This document shows, in pieces, positions 1-9,121 of a stretch of DNA of 64,000 nt. This DNA is from Dysgonamonadaceae bacterium (GTDB lineage: Bacteria > Bacteroidota > Bacteroidia > Bacteroidales > Azobacteroidaceae). A program made the position numbers and the translations under genes. Numbering within the stretch: the first letter of the stretch is position 1; the number at the start of each line of letters is the position of its first letter. The notes below the pieces were generated by a model that worked only from the letters and a program-made list of their open reading frames with translations, searched no databases and was not told where the DNA came from. The stretch covers positions 82,520 to 146,519 of the forward strand of contig JAIRKO010000054.1 in the NCBI GenBank assembly GCA_031260045.1, read 5' to 3'.

Positions 1-1574
1 CGGAACATGATGTTCCGAATATTATCCAACAAAACAATGCCCCGCAACACATTGTTATCGTCGGTAACGGGAAATACGTTCCTGCCCGATTTGGCAATCA
101 CTTTCACCACGTCGCCCAAAGTCATTTTGGGATGCACCGCCATGAAATCCTTTTCAATCACAGCGTCTAAGGTCAGCAAAGTCAGCACCGCCTTGTCTTT
201 GTGATGGGTCAATAATTCCCCCTTTTGCGCCAAGCGGATGGAATACAGGCTGTAACGCTCGAAGCACAAAATCGTGATATACGCGGCAAGGGACACAATC
301 ATCAAGGGCAGGAAAAGGTCGAAACCGCCGGTGAGTTCGGCAATCAGGAAAACCGCCGTCAGCGGGGAATGCATCACCGCCGACATTACGCCCGCCATGC
401 CCATCAATGCAAAGTTTTCGCAAGAGAGATGCACCGCAGGAAACAATTGTCCGACGGAACGGGAAAACACAAACCCCGCAATCGCCCCCAAATACAGCGA
501 CGGAGCGAATATTCCCCCGCAACCGCCGCCGCCGTTGGTTGCGATGGCGGCAAACACTTTGGCAAAAACAATGAACGCCAAAAACATCGGCAGCCCCCAA
601 TCGTAGCCCTGCATGGGATAAAACAGGCTGCCGTCCATCAGGCTGTCGTATTGCCTGCCGATGAGGGAGCCGATTGTGTCGTATCCTTCGCCGTAGAGGG
701 GCGGCAAAAGGAAAATCAGGATGCTCAGGATGGCTGCTCCCAGCAGGAATTTTTTCCAAAAGGATTGTATTTTTCGGAAAATCTTTTCTATTCGGATGGT
801 GATGCGCGTAAAATACAGGGCAATCAAGCCACAGAGAACGCCCAGCAGGAATACGTAGGGAATGCGGTGTATGGCGAAGATTTCCGTTTGATTAAATTTG
901 AACATGGCGTCCGTACCCGTGAAAATGTAGGAAACGGTCGCCGCCGTAACGGAAGTCGTGAGCAGGGGAAGCACCGAGGCGGTGGTAAAATCGAGCATCA
1001 GGACTTCTATCGTGAAAAGCAGCCCGGCAATCGGCGCTTTGAAAATGCCGGCAATCGCTCCGGCAGCCCCGCAACCGACCAGCAACATCAGCGTCCGTTG
1101 CTCCATTTTAAACATACGCCCCAAATTAGAACCGATTGCCGAGCCGGTTAACACAATCGGGGCTTCGGCGCCCACCGACCCGCCGAAACCGATGGTAATC
1201 GAACTCGCAACCAGCGACGACCACATGTTGTGTTTTTTTATCCGGCTTTTCCGTTGGGAAATGGCGTACAGGATTTTGGTTACCCCGTGGCTGATATCGT
1301 CGCCGACAATGTATTTTACGAACAAACCGGAAAGCAAAATCCCGATTACCGGATACACCAGATAGAAATAGTTCGCCCGCGTTGCATCTGCATTTCCCGT
1401 GAGGAAATGCTGTATCAGGCGGATGGCTTCTTTGAGTAAAACAGCGCTGAGCGCCGTGCAAATTCCGATAATGAAACTTAATATCAGAATGAAATATTTT
1501 TCGCTGATATGTTTTTCCCGCCATAGCAGGACGGCGTCGAAGCGGTTTTTTTTCTCCTTGTCTATATTAGTCAT
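1..1574 (-). CDS. ClC-family chloride channel/transporter with C-terminal CBS domain (partial, 3' end outside window)
   Basis: The reading frame is open from an ATG at 1574 to the window edge (about 524 codons), so the C-terminus is missing. It encodes a polytopic inner-membrane protein that moves chloride. Visible ClC motifs are GSVGAEAP, which carries the gating glutamate, and later GGIFAPSLYLGA, the GxFxP chloride-binding loop. The segment after the gating motif reads LFTIEVLML: the position of the internal proton glutamate of E. coli ClcA appears to be valine, which by family knowledge suggests a channel or weakly proton-coupled transport. The last roughly 60 visible residues form a CBS half-domain (VIEKDFMAVHPKMTLGDVV), normally a cytosolic nucleotide-sensing module. 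The gene starts 4 bases after rarA stops, so it is probably the last gene of rpe-rarA-clc. Substrate and direction of transport are inferred from family only. Confidence 0.93.
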   Translation of the reverse strand, partial: MTNIDKEKKNRFDAVLLWREKHISEKYFILILSFIIGICTALSAVLLKEAIRLIQHFLTGNADATRANYFYLVYPVIGILLSGLFVKYIVGDDISHGVTKILYAISQRKSRIKKHNMWSSLVASSITIGFGGSVGAEAPIVLTGSAIGSNLGRMFKMEQRTLMLLVGCGAAGAIAGIFKAPIAGLLFTIEVLMLDFTTASVLPLLTTSVTAATVSYIFTGTDAMFKFNQTEIFAIHRIPYVFLLGVLCGLIALYFTRITIRIEKIFRKIQSFWKKFLLGAAILSILIFLLPPLYGEGYDTIGSLIGRQYDSLMDGSLFYPMQGYDWGLPMFLAFIVFAKVFAAIATNGGGGCGGIFAPSLYLGAIAGFVFSRSVGQLFPAVHLSCENFALMGMAGVMSAVMHSPLTAVFLIAELTGGFDLFLPLMIVSLAAYITILCFERYSLYSIRLAQKGELLTHHKDKAVLTLLTLDAVIEKDFMAVHPKMTLGDVVKVIAKSGRNVFPVTDDNNVLRGIVLLDNIRNIMF

Positions 1575-1578
1575 GCGT

Positions 1579-2853
1579 TTATTTCGACTTATTTAATGCG
1601 TTTAAATATTCCTGAATTTTCCGCTCTTGGACGTTGTTTTGGGAAAACCAGAATTTTTTATCTTTAATTTCTTCCGGTAAATAATCCTGCGGAACATAAT
1701 TGCTTTCGTAATCGTGGGCGTATTTGTAACCTTTGTGATAGTTCAGGTTTTTCATCAATTGGGTGGGCGCGTTGCGCAAATGCAGCGGTACGGGCAAATC
1801 GCCCGAGATGCCGACTTCCGCCGCCGCATTTTCAATAGCCATATACGCCGAATTGCTTTTGGGGCTTGTGGCGAGATAGACGGTTGTTTCCGCAAGGATA
1901 ATCCGCCCTTCGGGAAAACCGATTTTAGTCAGCGCATCGAAGCAGGCATTGGCAAGCAGCAGGGCGTTGGGATTTGCAAGACCAATGTCTTCCGCCGCGG
2001 AAATCACCAGCCGGCGGGCAATAAATTTGGGGTCTTCGCCTCCGGCAACCATCCGCGCCAGCCAATAAACGGCGCCGTCGGGGTCGCTGCCCCGAATGGA
2101 TTTGATGAACGCCGAAATAATATCGTAGTGCATTTCGCCGCCTTTGTCGTAGGCGACGGGGTTTTCCTGCAGGCGGTCGACGACTTTTTCGTCGGTAATA
2201 ATAATGGGAGTATCCGGTTGGTTATTTTCGTCCGCATCAATAACCAGTTCGAGGATATTGAGCAGTTTGCGGGCATCTCCGCCGGAGAAGCGCAACAATG
2301 CCGCCGTTTCCTGCACCGTAACTTTTTTCTTTTTCAGTTCCACGTCGGCGGTTAAAGCCTTGTGCATTAGCTGCAACAAATCATCCGCGCCCAAACTTTT
2401 CAGTACGTACACCTGACAGCGGGAAAGCAGGGGGCTGATTACCTCAAACGAAGGATTTTCGGTCGTCGCGCCAATCAGCGTAATGGCGCCGGTTTCGACG
2501 GCGGCAAGCAACGAATCCTGTTGGGATTTACTGAAACGGTGGATTTCATCAATAAACAAAACGGGGCGTTTGCTGTCGAAAAAAGTCGTTTTGGCTTTTT
2601 CGATTACTTCCCGAACGTCTTTTACGCCCGAACTGACGGCGCTTAGCGTAAAAAAAGGGATGTCCAATTGCGTCGAAATAATTCGGGCTAAAGTCGTTTT
2701 CCCTACGCCGGGAGGTCCCCACAAAATAAAGGAAGGAACGGTTCCCGCATCAATCATTTTCCGAAGAACGCTCCCGCGCCCAACCAAGTGATTTTGCCCT
2801 ACATAATCGTCTAACGACTGGGGACGCATCCGTTCTGCCAACGGTCGATTCAT
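1579..2853 (-). CDS. rarA: Replication-associated recombination protein A (RarA/MgsA AAA+ ATPase)
   Basis: A 424-residue AAA+ ATPase of the RarA/MgsA/WRNIP1 family, which acts at stalled replication forks together with SSB and recombination proteins in the cytoplasm. The N-terminus has the family opening RPLAERMRPQSLDDYVGQ. The Walker A loop is GPPGVGKTT (residues 46-54), Walker B is LFIDEIHRF (about 99-107), and the sensor-1 segment is ATTENPSFEV (about 129-138). The C-terminal half contains the helical lid and tetramerisation region, with HLRNAPTQLMK and KYAHDYESNYVPQDYLPEE typical of the family. Length is normal. It lies 20 bases downstream of rpe and 4 bases upstream of the chloride channel gene on the same strand, so the three are likely co-transcribed, although their functions are unrelated. 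Confidence 0.96.
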   Translation of the reverse strand: MNRPLAERMRPQSLDDYVGQNHLVGRGSVLRKMIDAGTVPSFILWGPPGVGKTTLARIISTQLDIPFFTLSAVSSGVKDVREVIEKAKTTFFDSKRPVLFIDEIHRFSKSQQDSLLAAVETGAITLIGATTENPSFEVISPLLSRCQVYVLKSLGADDLLQLMHKALTADVELKKKKVTVQETAALLRFSGGDARKLLNILELVIDADENNQPDTPIIITDEKVVDRLQENPVAYDKGGEMHYDIISAFIKSIRGSDPDGAVYWLARMVAGGEDPKFIARRLVISAAEDIGLANPNALLLANACFDALTKIGFPEGRIILAETTVYLATSPKSNSAYMAIENAAAEVGISGDLPVPLHLRNAPTQLMKNLNYHKGYKYAHDYESNYVPQDYLPEEIKDKKFWFSQNNVQERKIQEYLNALNKSK

Positions 2854-2873
2854 GGGATATGTTTTTTTAGGGT

Positions 2874-3530
2874 TTATTTAATTTCCTCCTTCATTCGCCG
2901 AATTACATCCGCAGGATTTTCGGCGTTAAAAATAAAATTTCCGGCGACTAAAATATCCGCGCCGGCTTCGGCAAGCCGTTTTCCCCGTTCCATGTCGACG
3001 CCGCCGTCCACTTCAATCAGGGTTTTTAAACCCCGCGCAACAATCATTTCCTTTAAGCGGCGGATTTTGTCCGTCGTGCGGGGAATAAACTGCTGTCCGC
3101 CGAAACCCGGATTGACCGACATAATCAGCGCTATGTCCGTATCTTCCAAAATGTCGGTCAACGCCTCAACCGGCGTATGCGGATTTAGCGCGACGCAGGT
3201 TTTCATGCCGGCTTCCCTGATTGCCGCAACAACGCGGTGAAGGTTCGTACAAGCCTCATAATGCACGCCTAAACTCCGCGCGCCCAATGCCTGAAAAAAC
3301 GGGATAAACTTCTGCGGTTCGACCATCATCAAATGCACATCCAACGGCTTGGTTATGATTTTTGCCGCTTGCTGCAACATCGGGAAACCCAGCGATATGT
3401 TGGGGACGAAAACGCCGTCCATCACATCCAAGTGGAGCCAGTCGGCGGCGCTTTCGTTCACCATTTTTATTTCTTCTTCCAGGTGCAGGAAATCGGCAGA
3501 TAATAGGGAGGGGGAGATTGTAACTGACAT
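2874..3530 (-). CDS. rpe: Ribulose-phosphate 3-epimerase
   Basis: A 218-residue TIM-barrel enzyme that interconverts D-ribulose 5-phosphate and D-xylulose 5-phosphate in the pentose phosphate pathway. Family signatures are clear: SPSLLSADF at the N-terminus, LHLDVMDG with metal ligands His33 and Asp35, DVHLMM with His66, the phosphate-binding loop MSVNPGFGGQ, and the catalytic aspartate in EVDGGV. Length is typical. It appears to be the first gene of a minus-strand unit continuing into rarA and the chloride channel gene. I found no convincing TAnnTTTG promoter just upstream; the long leader region to the right is filled with repeat sequence. Confidence 0.97.
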   Translation of the reverse strand: MSVTISPSLLSADFLHLEEEIKMVNESAADWLHLDVMDGVFVPNISLGFPMLQQAAKIITKPLDVHLMMVEPQKFIPFFQALGARSLGVHYEACTNLHRVVAAIREAGMKTCVALNPHTPVEALTDILEDTDIALIMSVNPGFGGQQFIPRTTDKIRRLKEMIVARGLKTLIEVDGGVDMERGKRLAEAGADILVAGNFIFNAENPADVIRRMKEEIK

Positions 3531-3660
3531 TGTTTGATATTTTTAGAAACTGTTTTAATAATTAAGTGCGTGTGAAAAATAAATTAGTAATGTTCTTAAT
3601 CAATTCGTATTATTTTTCTTCCGGATTGCGATAGAGATTGCAAAACCCGCCGCGTCGCCG

Positions 3661-3815
3661 GTAAATAAGCCCGTCATTGCGGGTCTTCGCTCCGCCCGCA
3701 ATCCCCTGCAAAGTGCGGTTCGTTTTTTCGGGGATCCCGCGTCAAGTGCGGAATGACGGGGGCTTTTTGACCCTCGCCACGTCATTGCGAAAGCGAAGCC
3801 TGAAGCAATCCGGAA
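3661..3815. repeat. Cluster of degenerate palindromic repeats (TCATTGC...GAAGCAATCC family)
   Basis: The gap 3531-4024 between rpe and the giant surface-protein gene holds no gene. Its centre contains two diverged copies or fragments of the window's main repeat: a segment starting CCCGTCATTGCGGG near 3669, a hairpin-forming segment with ATCCCGCG and a following GGAATGACGGG (3731-3765), and GTCATTGCGAAAGCGAAGCC ending in GAAGCAATCC (3781-3811). Similar arms occur at nine or more other intergenic sites here. Flanking sequence on both sides is AT-rich with no other structure I can support. Confidence 0.7.
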
Positions 3816-3941
3816 ATATAAATTTAATTCAAAATTTTTCCGCAAAAATACAAAAAAAACCGCGCGCCGAAAATTTTTATTGCCTTCACTTTCATTGCAA
3901 AAAAATCCGATATTAATTTTCGCACAAAAACCCACAAAAAT

Positions 3942-3972
3942 TTTGTTATTTCAATAAAACCCCGTACATTTG
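3942..3972 (+). promoter_or_regulatory. Bacteroidetes-type promoter for the giant surface protein
   Basis: TTTG (3942-3945) is followed after 19 bases by TACATTTG (3965-3972), matching the Bacteroidetes -33 TTTG / -7 TAnnTTTG arrangement. Transcription would start around 3979, leaving a leader of about 45 bases before the ATG at 4025. This is one of the best-spaced examples in the window. Confidence 0.7.
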
Positions 3973-4024
3973 TTGCGTTTTTTTAATAAAAGTACAAAAA
4001 TTCATGATAAAATAACGTGTACCT

Positions 4025-7000
4025 ATGAAGACGATAAAATTAATTGCAATGCTATTGGTTACGGTATCTACAATGGAGGTATCGGGTGTTCAGTTTGAAT
4101 ATAATGACGCGACAAAAACGCTGACACTGAAAGAAGACGGACGCGAGCAGACTGAAAGCGGACGCGCCGCAACTCTGGCAGATTACCACTGGTATTCTTT
4201 TACAGCCCGCATCTATCAGGTGAATTATGTGGTTGCAGAGGAAGGTGTGCAGTACATACTGCCCGACGCATTTGCGGACTATGACTATCTGAAAAAAATC
4301 ACCTTGCCCTCTACGCTGAAATCCGTAGGAGAGAGAGCCTTTCACCGCTGTCCGAATCTGGATACGATCCAGATGAACAAGTGGGATATGCCTACGGAGT
4401 TGAAACCCAACGTGTTTGATTTCGCCGACGACAATCTGTGGGGCACGTACGCGTATCCGTCGGAGGGGCAGTATACGGGTCGAAAAATCCATATATCCAC
4501 GTATTTCATACCCCTGTACCAAGAGACTTATGGGACGAGGCATGCTGTTAATATAGTGTCCCGCCCGTGGGCATTAGTGGCAAATATTGACAACGCCGCA
4601 AAAGCAGCAAAATATCAAGAAGCCATCGACAAGATCGACGTGGCGACGAGAATCTTCAATCGCCTTGAGGAGGTGCTCAACAAGTACGTCGCCAACAACA
4701 AGGGGAGTAGCGCTCAAGAACTAAAAACCTACGCCATTGAGGTGGCACAACTTTTTGCAAGCCAACATTCCGTTTACCCCGGCATAGCAGTGGAAGAAGA
4801 AATCTTTCACGCAATCTCATCCTGCAGCGCCAACGCACAGTTCCTCGTCAACGTCTACTACTCCATCAGCAACATTATAAAAACATACACCGACATAGCC
4901 GATGCAATCAACCTCACCGACGCCCCATATTTTTTCTCTCTTGTTTACTTAGGCGCTACGTCAAATGAAACGCATTTGGCATACCCGGTGGATCAATTCG
5001 TTGATAAACTCACTACGATTTACTATGGAAAGGACGCAACCACCGTCAACTGGAATACCTTTCCGTGGAAGTACTATCGGAAAAATTTGGATGTATATGT
5101 CTATGACGGAGCAACCATATCGGGAAATTTGCCGGATGGCGTGAGGTTGTTCCTGTACAACGATCATCCCACTCCTCCGGCAGAATGGGAGGTCATTGCG
5201 TCGTATGAGTCTGACAACATAAAACAAACGCTTTATGACGGCAATCACCTTGAGATCGCCGTGGATGACAAATTAGGCCGTTCAGCAAATTTGCCGATGG
5301 CAGACGGGAAGTATGGCTTGCTGAGCCAGTTTCAGGATGTGGTGCAAACAGTGGAGATATCCAATATCAATAAAATAGGCGCTGATAATTTCTCAGGGAT
5401 GCGGAATTTATATCATGTTAACACATCTAAATCCAACCCTTGGTTAAGGGAGATTGGTGCGAGCGCCTTTAAGGATTGCGCCATAGAGAACCTGGAGTTT
5501 TATGCGTTAAAGAAAATTCACCTCAAAGCCTTTTACGGCATGGCGAATACGCTCAAAAATTTTACGATACAGATGCCTGATACGTGCTATGTTACTGACG
5601 GTTCTTCATACGCCTATGGACCTGAGTTGGTTGACAACCACCTTGTTGTTGGTAATACTGATCAAGATAGAATAAACTGGGTTTTTCCCCCAACCGACGA
5701 ATATTTCCCGGACCCGTCGGATCCTGCCTCTACCAGGGGGAATTATTATACGCACTTCAGCCAAGAAATCGGGGTCGACAACATTTTCGACAAGCTTAAC
5801 AACAAAACCCCGAAGCCTTTGCGTTTTTATCTCGGCAAGTCCTTCTATGAATATTATAATCAGGTACTGCACGAAGAAGCAAGCAAGAAGATAATACCGC
5901 CGACTGACGACGAGAACACACTGGCCTTTTGGTTGGAGTTTGTGGACTATGGGCGTTATGTAGCTAATCTGACAGATTGGCTAAAACAAGCAACGTTTGA
6001 TTTTGACTTTAAGGATAAACACACTTACCTATCCGTCGGTTTCGGGGAAACCCATCAAATAAAACTAATCAATACCGATGCAAACCGATCAAAGAAAGTT
6101 GATTTTTTCGATTGGTTTGATGGTCGTCAGAGTGATGAGCCGACCAGGGTGAAGGCACACGATGATGATTCACTGAGGGGGTATTATGGTATAGGCGATC
6201 TAATTCCACTCGGGGAGCACGAGTACCGTTTCTCATCCTCCAACCCCGAAGTCGCCACTGTGGACAACACAGGGCTGGTGAAAACAGGCAACGTACGCGG
6301 TACGACAACCATTAAGGTGGAACACGAAAATTTGACCCGAATTGGTTTCATACACACATACGACGCCCCAGGCACGGATAGACACTACAAGCAAGCGCCC
6401 TACACCAACAATGGTAAGTTGACGATATACGGGACAGCCATCGAATCTTTTGTTGATGGCATGAAAACCCCTTGGCATCATCTTCGCGACAATATTGAGT
6501 ACCTTAATCTTCCCGACATAGAAGTGATAGGCGCGGGCGCTTTTCAGGGATTTAAAAACCTTAAGGGGATTTATGCGCCGAACCTCAAAAAGATAGGCGC
6601 GGGCGCTTTTATGCAGTGCACCGGCTTGGAAACATTAGAGATTCCGGATGGACTAACAGAAATCGGTGATGCGGCTTTTGGGTATTGCACTGCGATTCGT
6701 TACATTAAGAAAGATGGGGAGACAGGGATTTCTTTCAGTAAACGCCTCGACCCGTTCTACGCATTGGACAAAGACAAGATTGTGATATTTGGGCGTGGCA
6801 CCGACGATTGGGCGTTGAACAATTCGCTTAATAACGACTGGTGGGACAGTTTCTCATGGAAAGGTGAAGAGACGAAAATCGTTACATTCGAGGAGAAGAC
6901 TATGGTCGCCGATGTGGGAGGGGATACGGTGCGAGTTACCGTAAAATACGAGCCGAGAAATGCGGCGCACCTGCGGTTAGAAATCAAAAATTTAAACCCG

Positions 7001-8968
7001 AATATTGCTCGCATAGTTGCAACCGATGAACACGAATACATTGATATGATTGTGCTTGATAGCGGTACGTGCGAAATTACCATAGCCCCGAAATACTGGC
7101 TTAAGTATCCGACCGAAAAGATGCGTTTGACAACCCAAAAATCAGCCATTCATCATTTAGATGATTTGTCTGTAGATAAAGGAACATTGGTTCCGTCTTT
7201 CAATAAAGACATTACCAATTATGTACTGAAATTAGACAACCCCAGCGAGACGGATATTGAAATCAAAGCGACGGCGGCACATCCAAAAAGTTCCGTAAGC
7301 GGCGATGTTGGAAAGAAACACCTCGTTCCGGGCGAAATTTCCGTATTCGTAGTTAATGTAAAAGCCCAAAATCTGACGGATGTAAAAACCTATCGGATAT
7401 CGGTATTAAATCAGGAAGCACACAACAAATATTTGGGATATCTTTCGATACCGGGAGTTAAATTAGAGCCTGAATTTTCGTACAACGTGATGGAATACCA
7501 AGCCGTTGCGCCATATGCGATGGATCACATTTCAATTCATGCGGAAACGCTTTATCCCAAAAGCACGATAAGCGGCATTTCGGACAATATCCCGCTGAAT
7601 TTCGGAATGAATACCCACAGCGTCCACGTAACCGCCAAAGACGGTTCGGTAAATACATACGTGGTGCATATCAATCGGGAGAGGAGCGCAAAACCCGGTA
7701 ACATTCGTGTGACGGATTACTATTTATACCCCGCCTATCAACCGAATATTTATGAATACACGCTGCCGGTTTCAACCAGCGAGGAAGAGATTTTCATAGA
7801 AGCGGTGAAGAACGACCCGAACGACCCGCCTGCCACGGGCGACCTCGGCAGTCAGGCATTGCGCGCGGAGGAAAACGTATTTAGGATTTTCCCCGCCGAC
7901 AAAACAGCGGACGCAAATGAATACGCCATAACGGTAATAAGGTCGGAGGCAGAGTTAAGCGCCATCCGCATATCCGGCAAGGCGATAAGAAATTTTGACC
8001 CCAAACGGACGAATTATGTTGTCAATGTGTTGGATACCGTAGAAAGTATTAATATTGAGGCGGACGCGAAAGAAAACGGCGTTCGCGTGTCCGGCGACCT
8101 CGGCGAAAAAGAGGTTTCGCAAGGGGAGGAGAACCTGTTTGAGATAAAAACCGAATTGGGTAACAAGAAGGCGGAAAAAACCTACCGGATTACAGTGAGG
8201 GCGGGGAACTTTCCGAGCCTGCAAAGTCTTGTTGTCGGCGGCGCAAGTATTTATCCGGCATTCAGCCCTGAGGTAACTAATTACAAACTTTTTGTTCCGG
8301 AAGAGAAAACGCACGTCAACATCTCCGCTGTTGCGGAAGAGAAATACGACGTTTCGGGCGACGTGGGATACTTGGCGGCAGACGAAGACACAACCTTTAA
8401 TATTAAGGTGAAATCGCCGGAAACCGATTTGGAAACGGATTATGAGTTAAGCGTTTTCCGCAGTTCCGTAGGCTTGAAATATTTAACGGTAAGCAAAGGG
8501 GTACTCATTCCTGAGTTCAGCCCCGATGTAACCCAATACAAATTACTGATTTCGCGATCGGCAACCAACGTGGAAATTGATGCGGAATGCGTTGACCCAA
8601 GCGGAACCGTACTTGGCGACAAAGGCTTGAAAATCATCAACGCAAAAACGAACGAGTTGAAATTAACTGCCTATACGCAAACCGGTAAAAGCACGGATTA
8701 CACGATAAGCATAGAAAGACACGACGATGCGAATTTCACTACGGATTTAATTGCTCCGGCGGAATCGTATATACGTTGGTCGGGCGGAACGTTGTACATC
8801 CATTCTCCTGAGGCAGAGCGTATCGCAATCTATTCCGTCGACGGCTTGCTGTTGCATGAGTTTTACAAGCCTGCGGGCGAACAGGAATTTTATGTCGGAT
8901 CCGGAAACGGGATACTGATTATAAAAGGAAGTTCCGGTTGGGTGAAAAAGGCGTTGAGAAAGCCGTAA
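4025..8968 (+). CDS. Giant secreted surface protein: BspA-type LRRs, Ig-like domain, six cadherin-like sandwiches, Por C-terminal sorting domain
   Basis: A 1647-residue exported protein with an N-terminal signal peptide (about 1-22, MKTIKLIAMLLVTVSTMEVSG). BspA/LRR_5-type leucine-rich repeats occur in three patches, around residues 85-115, 440-540 and 820-905 (for example AFQGFKNLKGIYAP, AFMQCTGLETLEIP). Near 735-775 is a bacterial Ig-like (BIG2-type) segment with SSSNPEVATVDNTGLVK. From about 1043 to 1563 six tandem units of about 85 residues share a pattern of Leu-x-x-Leu, then PxFxPxxTxY, which fits cadherin-like beta-sandwich domains. The last roughly 80 residues resemble a type IX secretion type A sorting domain (LYIHSPEAERIAIYSVDG, then GNGILIIKG). 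It is probably exported across the outer membrane and anchored on the surface. The ligand is unknown; adhesion is inference. It stands alone, with its own promoter. Confidence 0.88.
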   Translation: MKTIKLIAMLLVTVSTMEVSGVQFEYNDATKTLTLKEDGREQTESGRAATLADYHWYSFTARIYQVNYVVAEEGVQYILPDAFADYDYLKKITLPSTLKSVGERAFHRCPNLDTIQMNKWDMPTELKPNVFDFADDNLWGTYAYPSEGQYTGRKIHISTYFIPLYQETYGTRHAVNIVSRPWALVANIDNAAKAAKYQEAIDKIDVATRIFNRLEEVLNKYVANNKGSSAQELKTYAIEVAQLFASQHSVYPGIAVEEEIFHAISSCSANAQFLVNVYYSISNIIKTYTDIADAINLTDAPYFFSLVYLGATSNETHLAYPVDQFVDKLTTIYYGKDATTVNWNTFPWKYYRKNLDVYVYDGATISGNLPDGVRLFLYNDHPTPPAEWEVIASYESDNIKQTLYDGNHLEIAVDDKLGRSANLPMADGKYGLLSQFQDVVQTVEISNINKIGADNFSGMRNLYHVNTSKSNPWLREIGASAFKDCAIENLEFYALKKIHLKAFYGMANTLKNFTIQMPDTCYVTDGSSYAYGPELVDNHLVVGNTDQDRINWVFPPTDEYFPDPSDPASTRGNYYTHFSQEIGVDNIFDKLNNKTPKPLRFYLGKSFYEYYNQVLHEEASKKIIPPTDDENTLAFWLEFVDYGRYVANLTDWLKQATFDFDFKDKHTYLSVGFGETHQIKLINTDANRSKKVDFFDWFDGRQSDEPTRVKAHDDDSLRGYYGIGDLIPLGEHEYRFSSSNPEVATVDNTGLVKTGNVRGTTTIKVEHENLTRIGFIHTYDAPGTDRHYKQAPYTNNGKLTIYGTAIESFVDGMKTPWHHLRDNIEYLNLPDIEVIGAGAFQGFKNLKGIYAPNLKKIGAGAFMQCTGLETLEIPDGLTEIGDAAFGYCTAIRYIKKDGETGISFSKRLDPFYALDKDKIVIFGRGTDDWALNNSLNNDWWDSFSWKGEETKIVTFEEKTMVADVGGDTVRVTVKYEPRNAAHLRLEIKNLNPNIARIVATDEHEYIDMIVLDSGTCEITIAPKYWLKYPTEKMRLTTQKSAIHHLDDLSVDKGTLVPSFNKDITNYVLKLDNPSETDIEIKATAAHPKSSVSGDVGKKHLVPGEISVFVVNVKAQNLTDVKTYRISVLNQEAHNKYLGYLSIPGVKLEPEFSYNVMEYQAVAPYAMDHISIHAETLYPKSTISGISDNIPLNFGMNTHSVHVTAKDGSVNTYVVHINRERSAKPGNIRVTDYYLYPAYQPNIYEYTLPVSTSEEEIFIEAVKNDPNDPPATGDLGSQALRAEENVFRIFPADKTADANEYAITVIRSEAELSAIRISGKAIRNFDPKRTNYVVNVLDTVESINIEADAKENGVRVSGDLGEKEVSQGEENLFEIKTELGNKKAEKTYRITVRAGNFPSLQSLVVGGASIYPAFSPEVTNYKLFVPEEKTHVNISAVAEEKYDVSGDVGYLAADEDTTFNIKVKSPETDLETDYELSVFRSSVGLKYLTVSKGVLIPEFSPDVTQYKLLISRSATNVEIDAECVDPSGTVLGDKGLKIINAKTNELKLTAYTQTGKSTDYTISIERHDDANFTTDLIAPAESYIRWSGGTLYIHSPEAERIAIYSVDGLLLHEFYKPAGEQEFYVGSGNGILIIKGSSGWVKKALRKP

Positions 8969-9009
8969 TATTTCTTGGGCAAGTAATTGTCGCGAGGCTA
9001 AAAAACAAA

Positions 9010-9062
9010 CCGCAGTCGTCATTGCAAACCGCGAAACGGAGAAGCAATGGCGGTTGCGGTTT
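9010..9062. repeat. Palindromic repeat fragment between the surface-protein and Fur genes
   Basis: A short copy of the window-wide repeat: CGCAGTCGTCATTGC, then GAGAAGCAATGG, closing with a GCGGTTGCGG stretch that pairs with the opening CCGCAGTCG. It immediately precedes the Fur-family promoter and could also terminate transcription from the surface-protein gene (stem followed by TTTTTT near 9060). Confidence 0.6.
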
Positions 9063-9082
9063 TTTTGGGTTCAAAATATTCT

Positions 9083-9090
9083 TACCTTTG
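9083..9090 (+). promoter_or_regulatory. -7 promoter element of the Fur-family gene
   Basis: TACCTTTG fits TAnnTTTG. Transcription would begin near 9097, which lies inside the longest possible reading frame of the downstream gene (ATG at 9047). This argues that the true start codon is the GTG at 9122. Confidence 0.7.
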
Positions 9091-9121
9091 CTCCCGAACA
9101 AAAATTCAATTCAAAAACCCT

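Noticed and set aside
154..1151. Long reading frames on both strands (for example 225-1151 plus strand and 154-759 minus strand)
   Set aside because: They are out-of-frame shadows of the ClC gene, whose own frame runs uninterrupted from 1574 to the window edge and contains clear ClC and CBS motifs.
1714..2355. 213-codon plus-strand frame opposite rarA
   Set aside because: Phenylalanine- and glycine-rich composition typical of antisense frames; no motif, and rarA is unmistakable on the other strand. Similar antisense frames opposite parC, pheT, mutS and fusA were rejected for the same reason.
3661..3815. CRISPR array
   Set aside because: Repeated words are spaced irregularly, differ in sequence and are self-complementary; there are no uniform spacers. 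No CRISPR array or cas gene was seen anywhere in the window.
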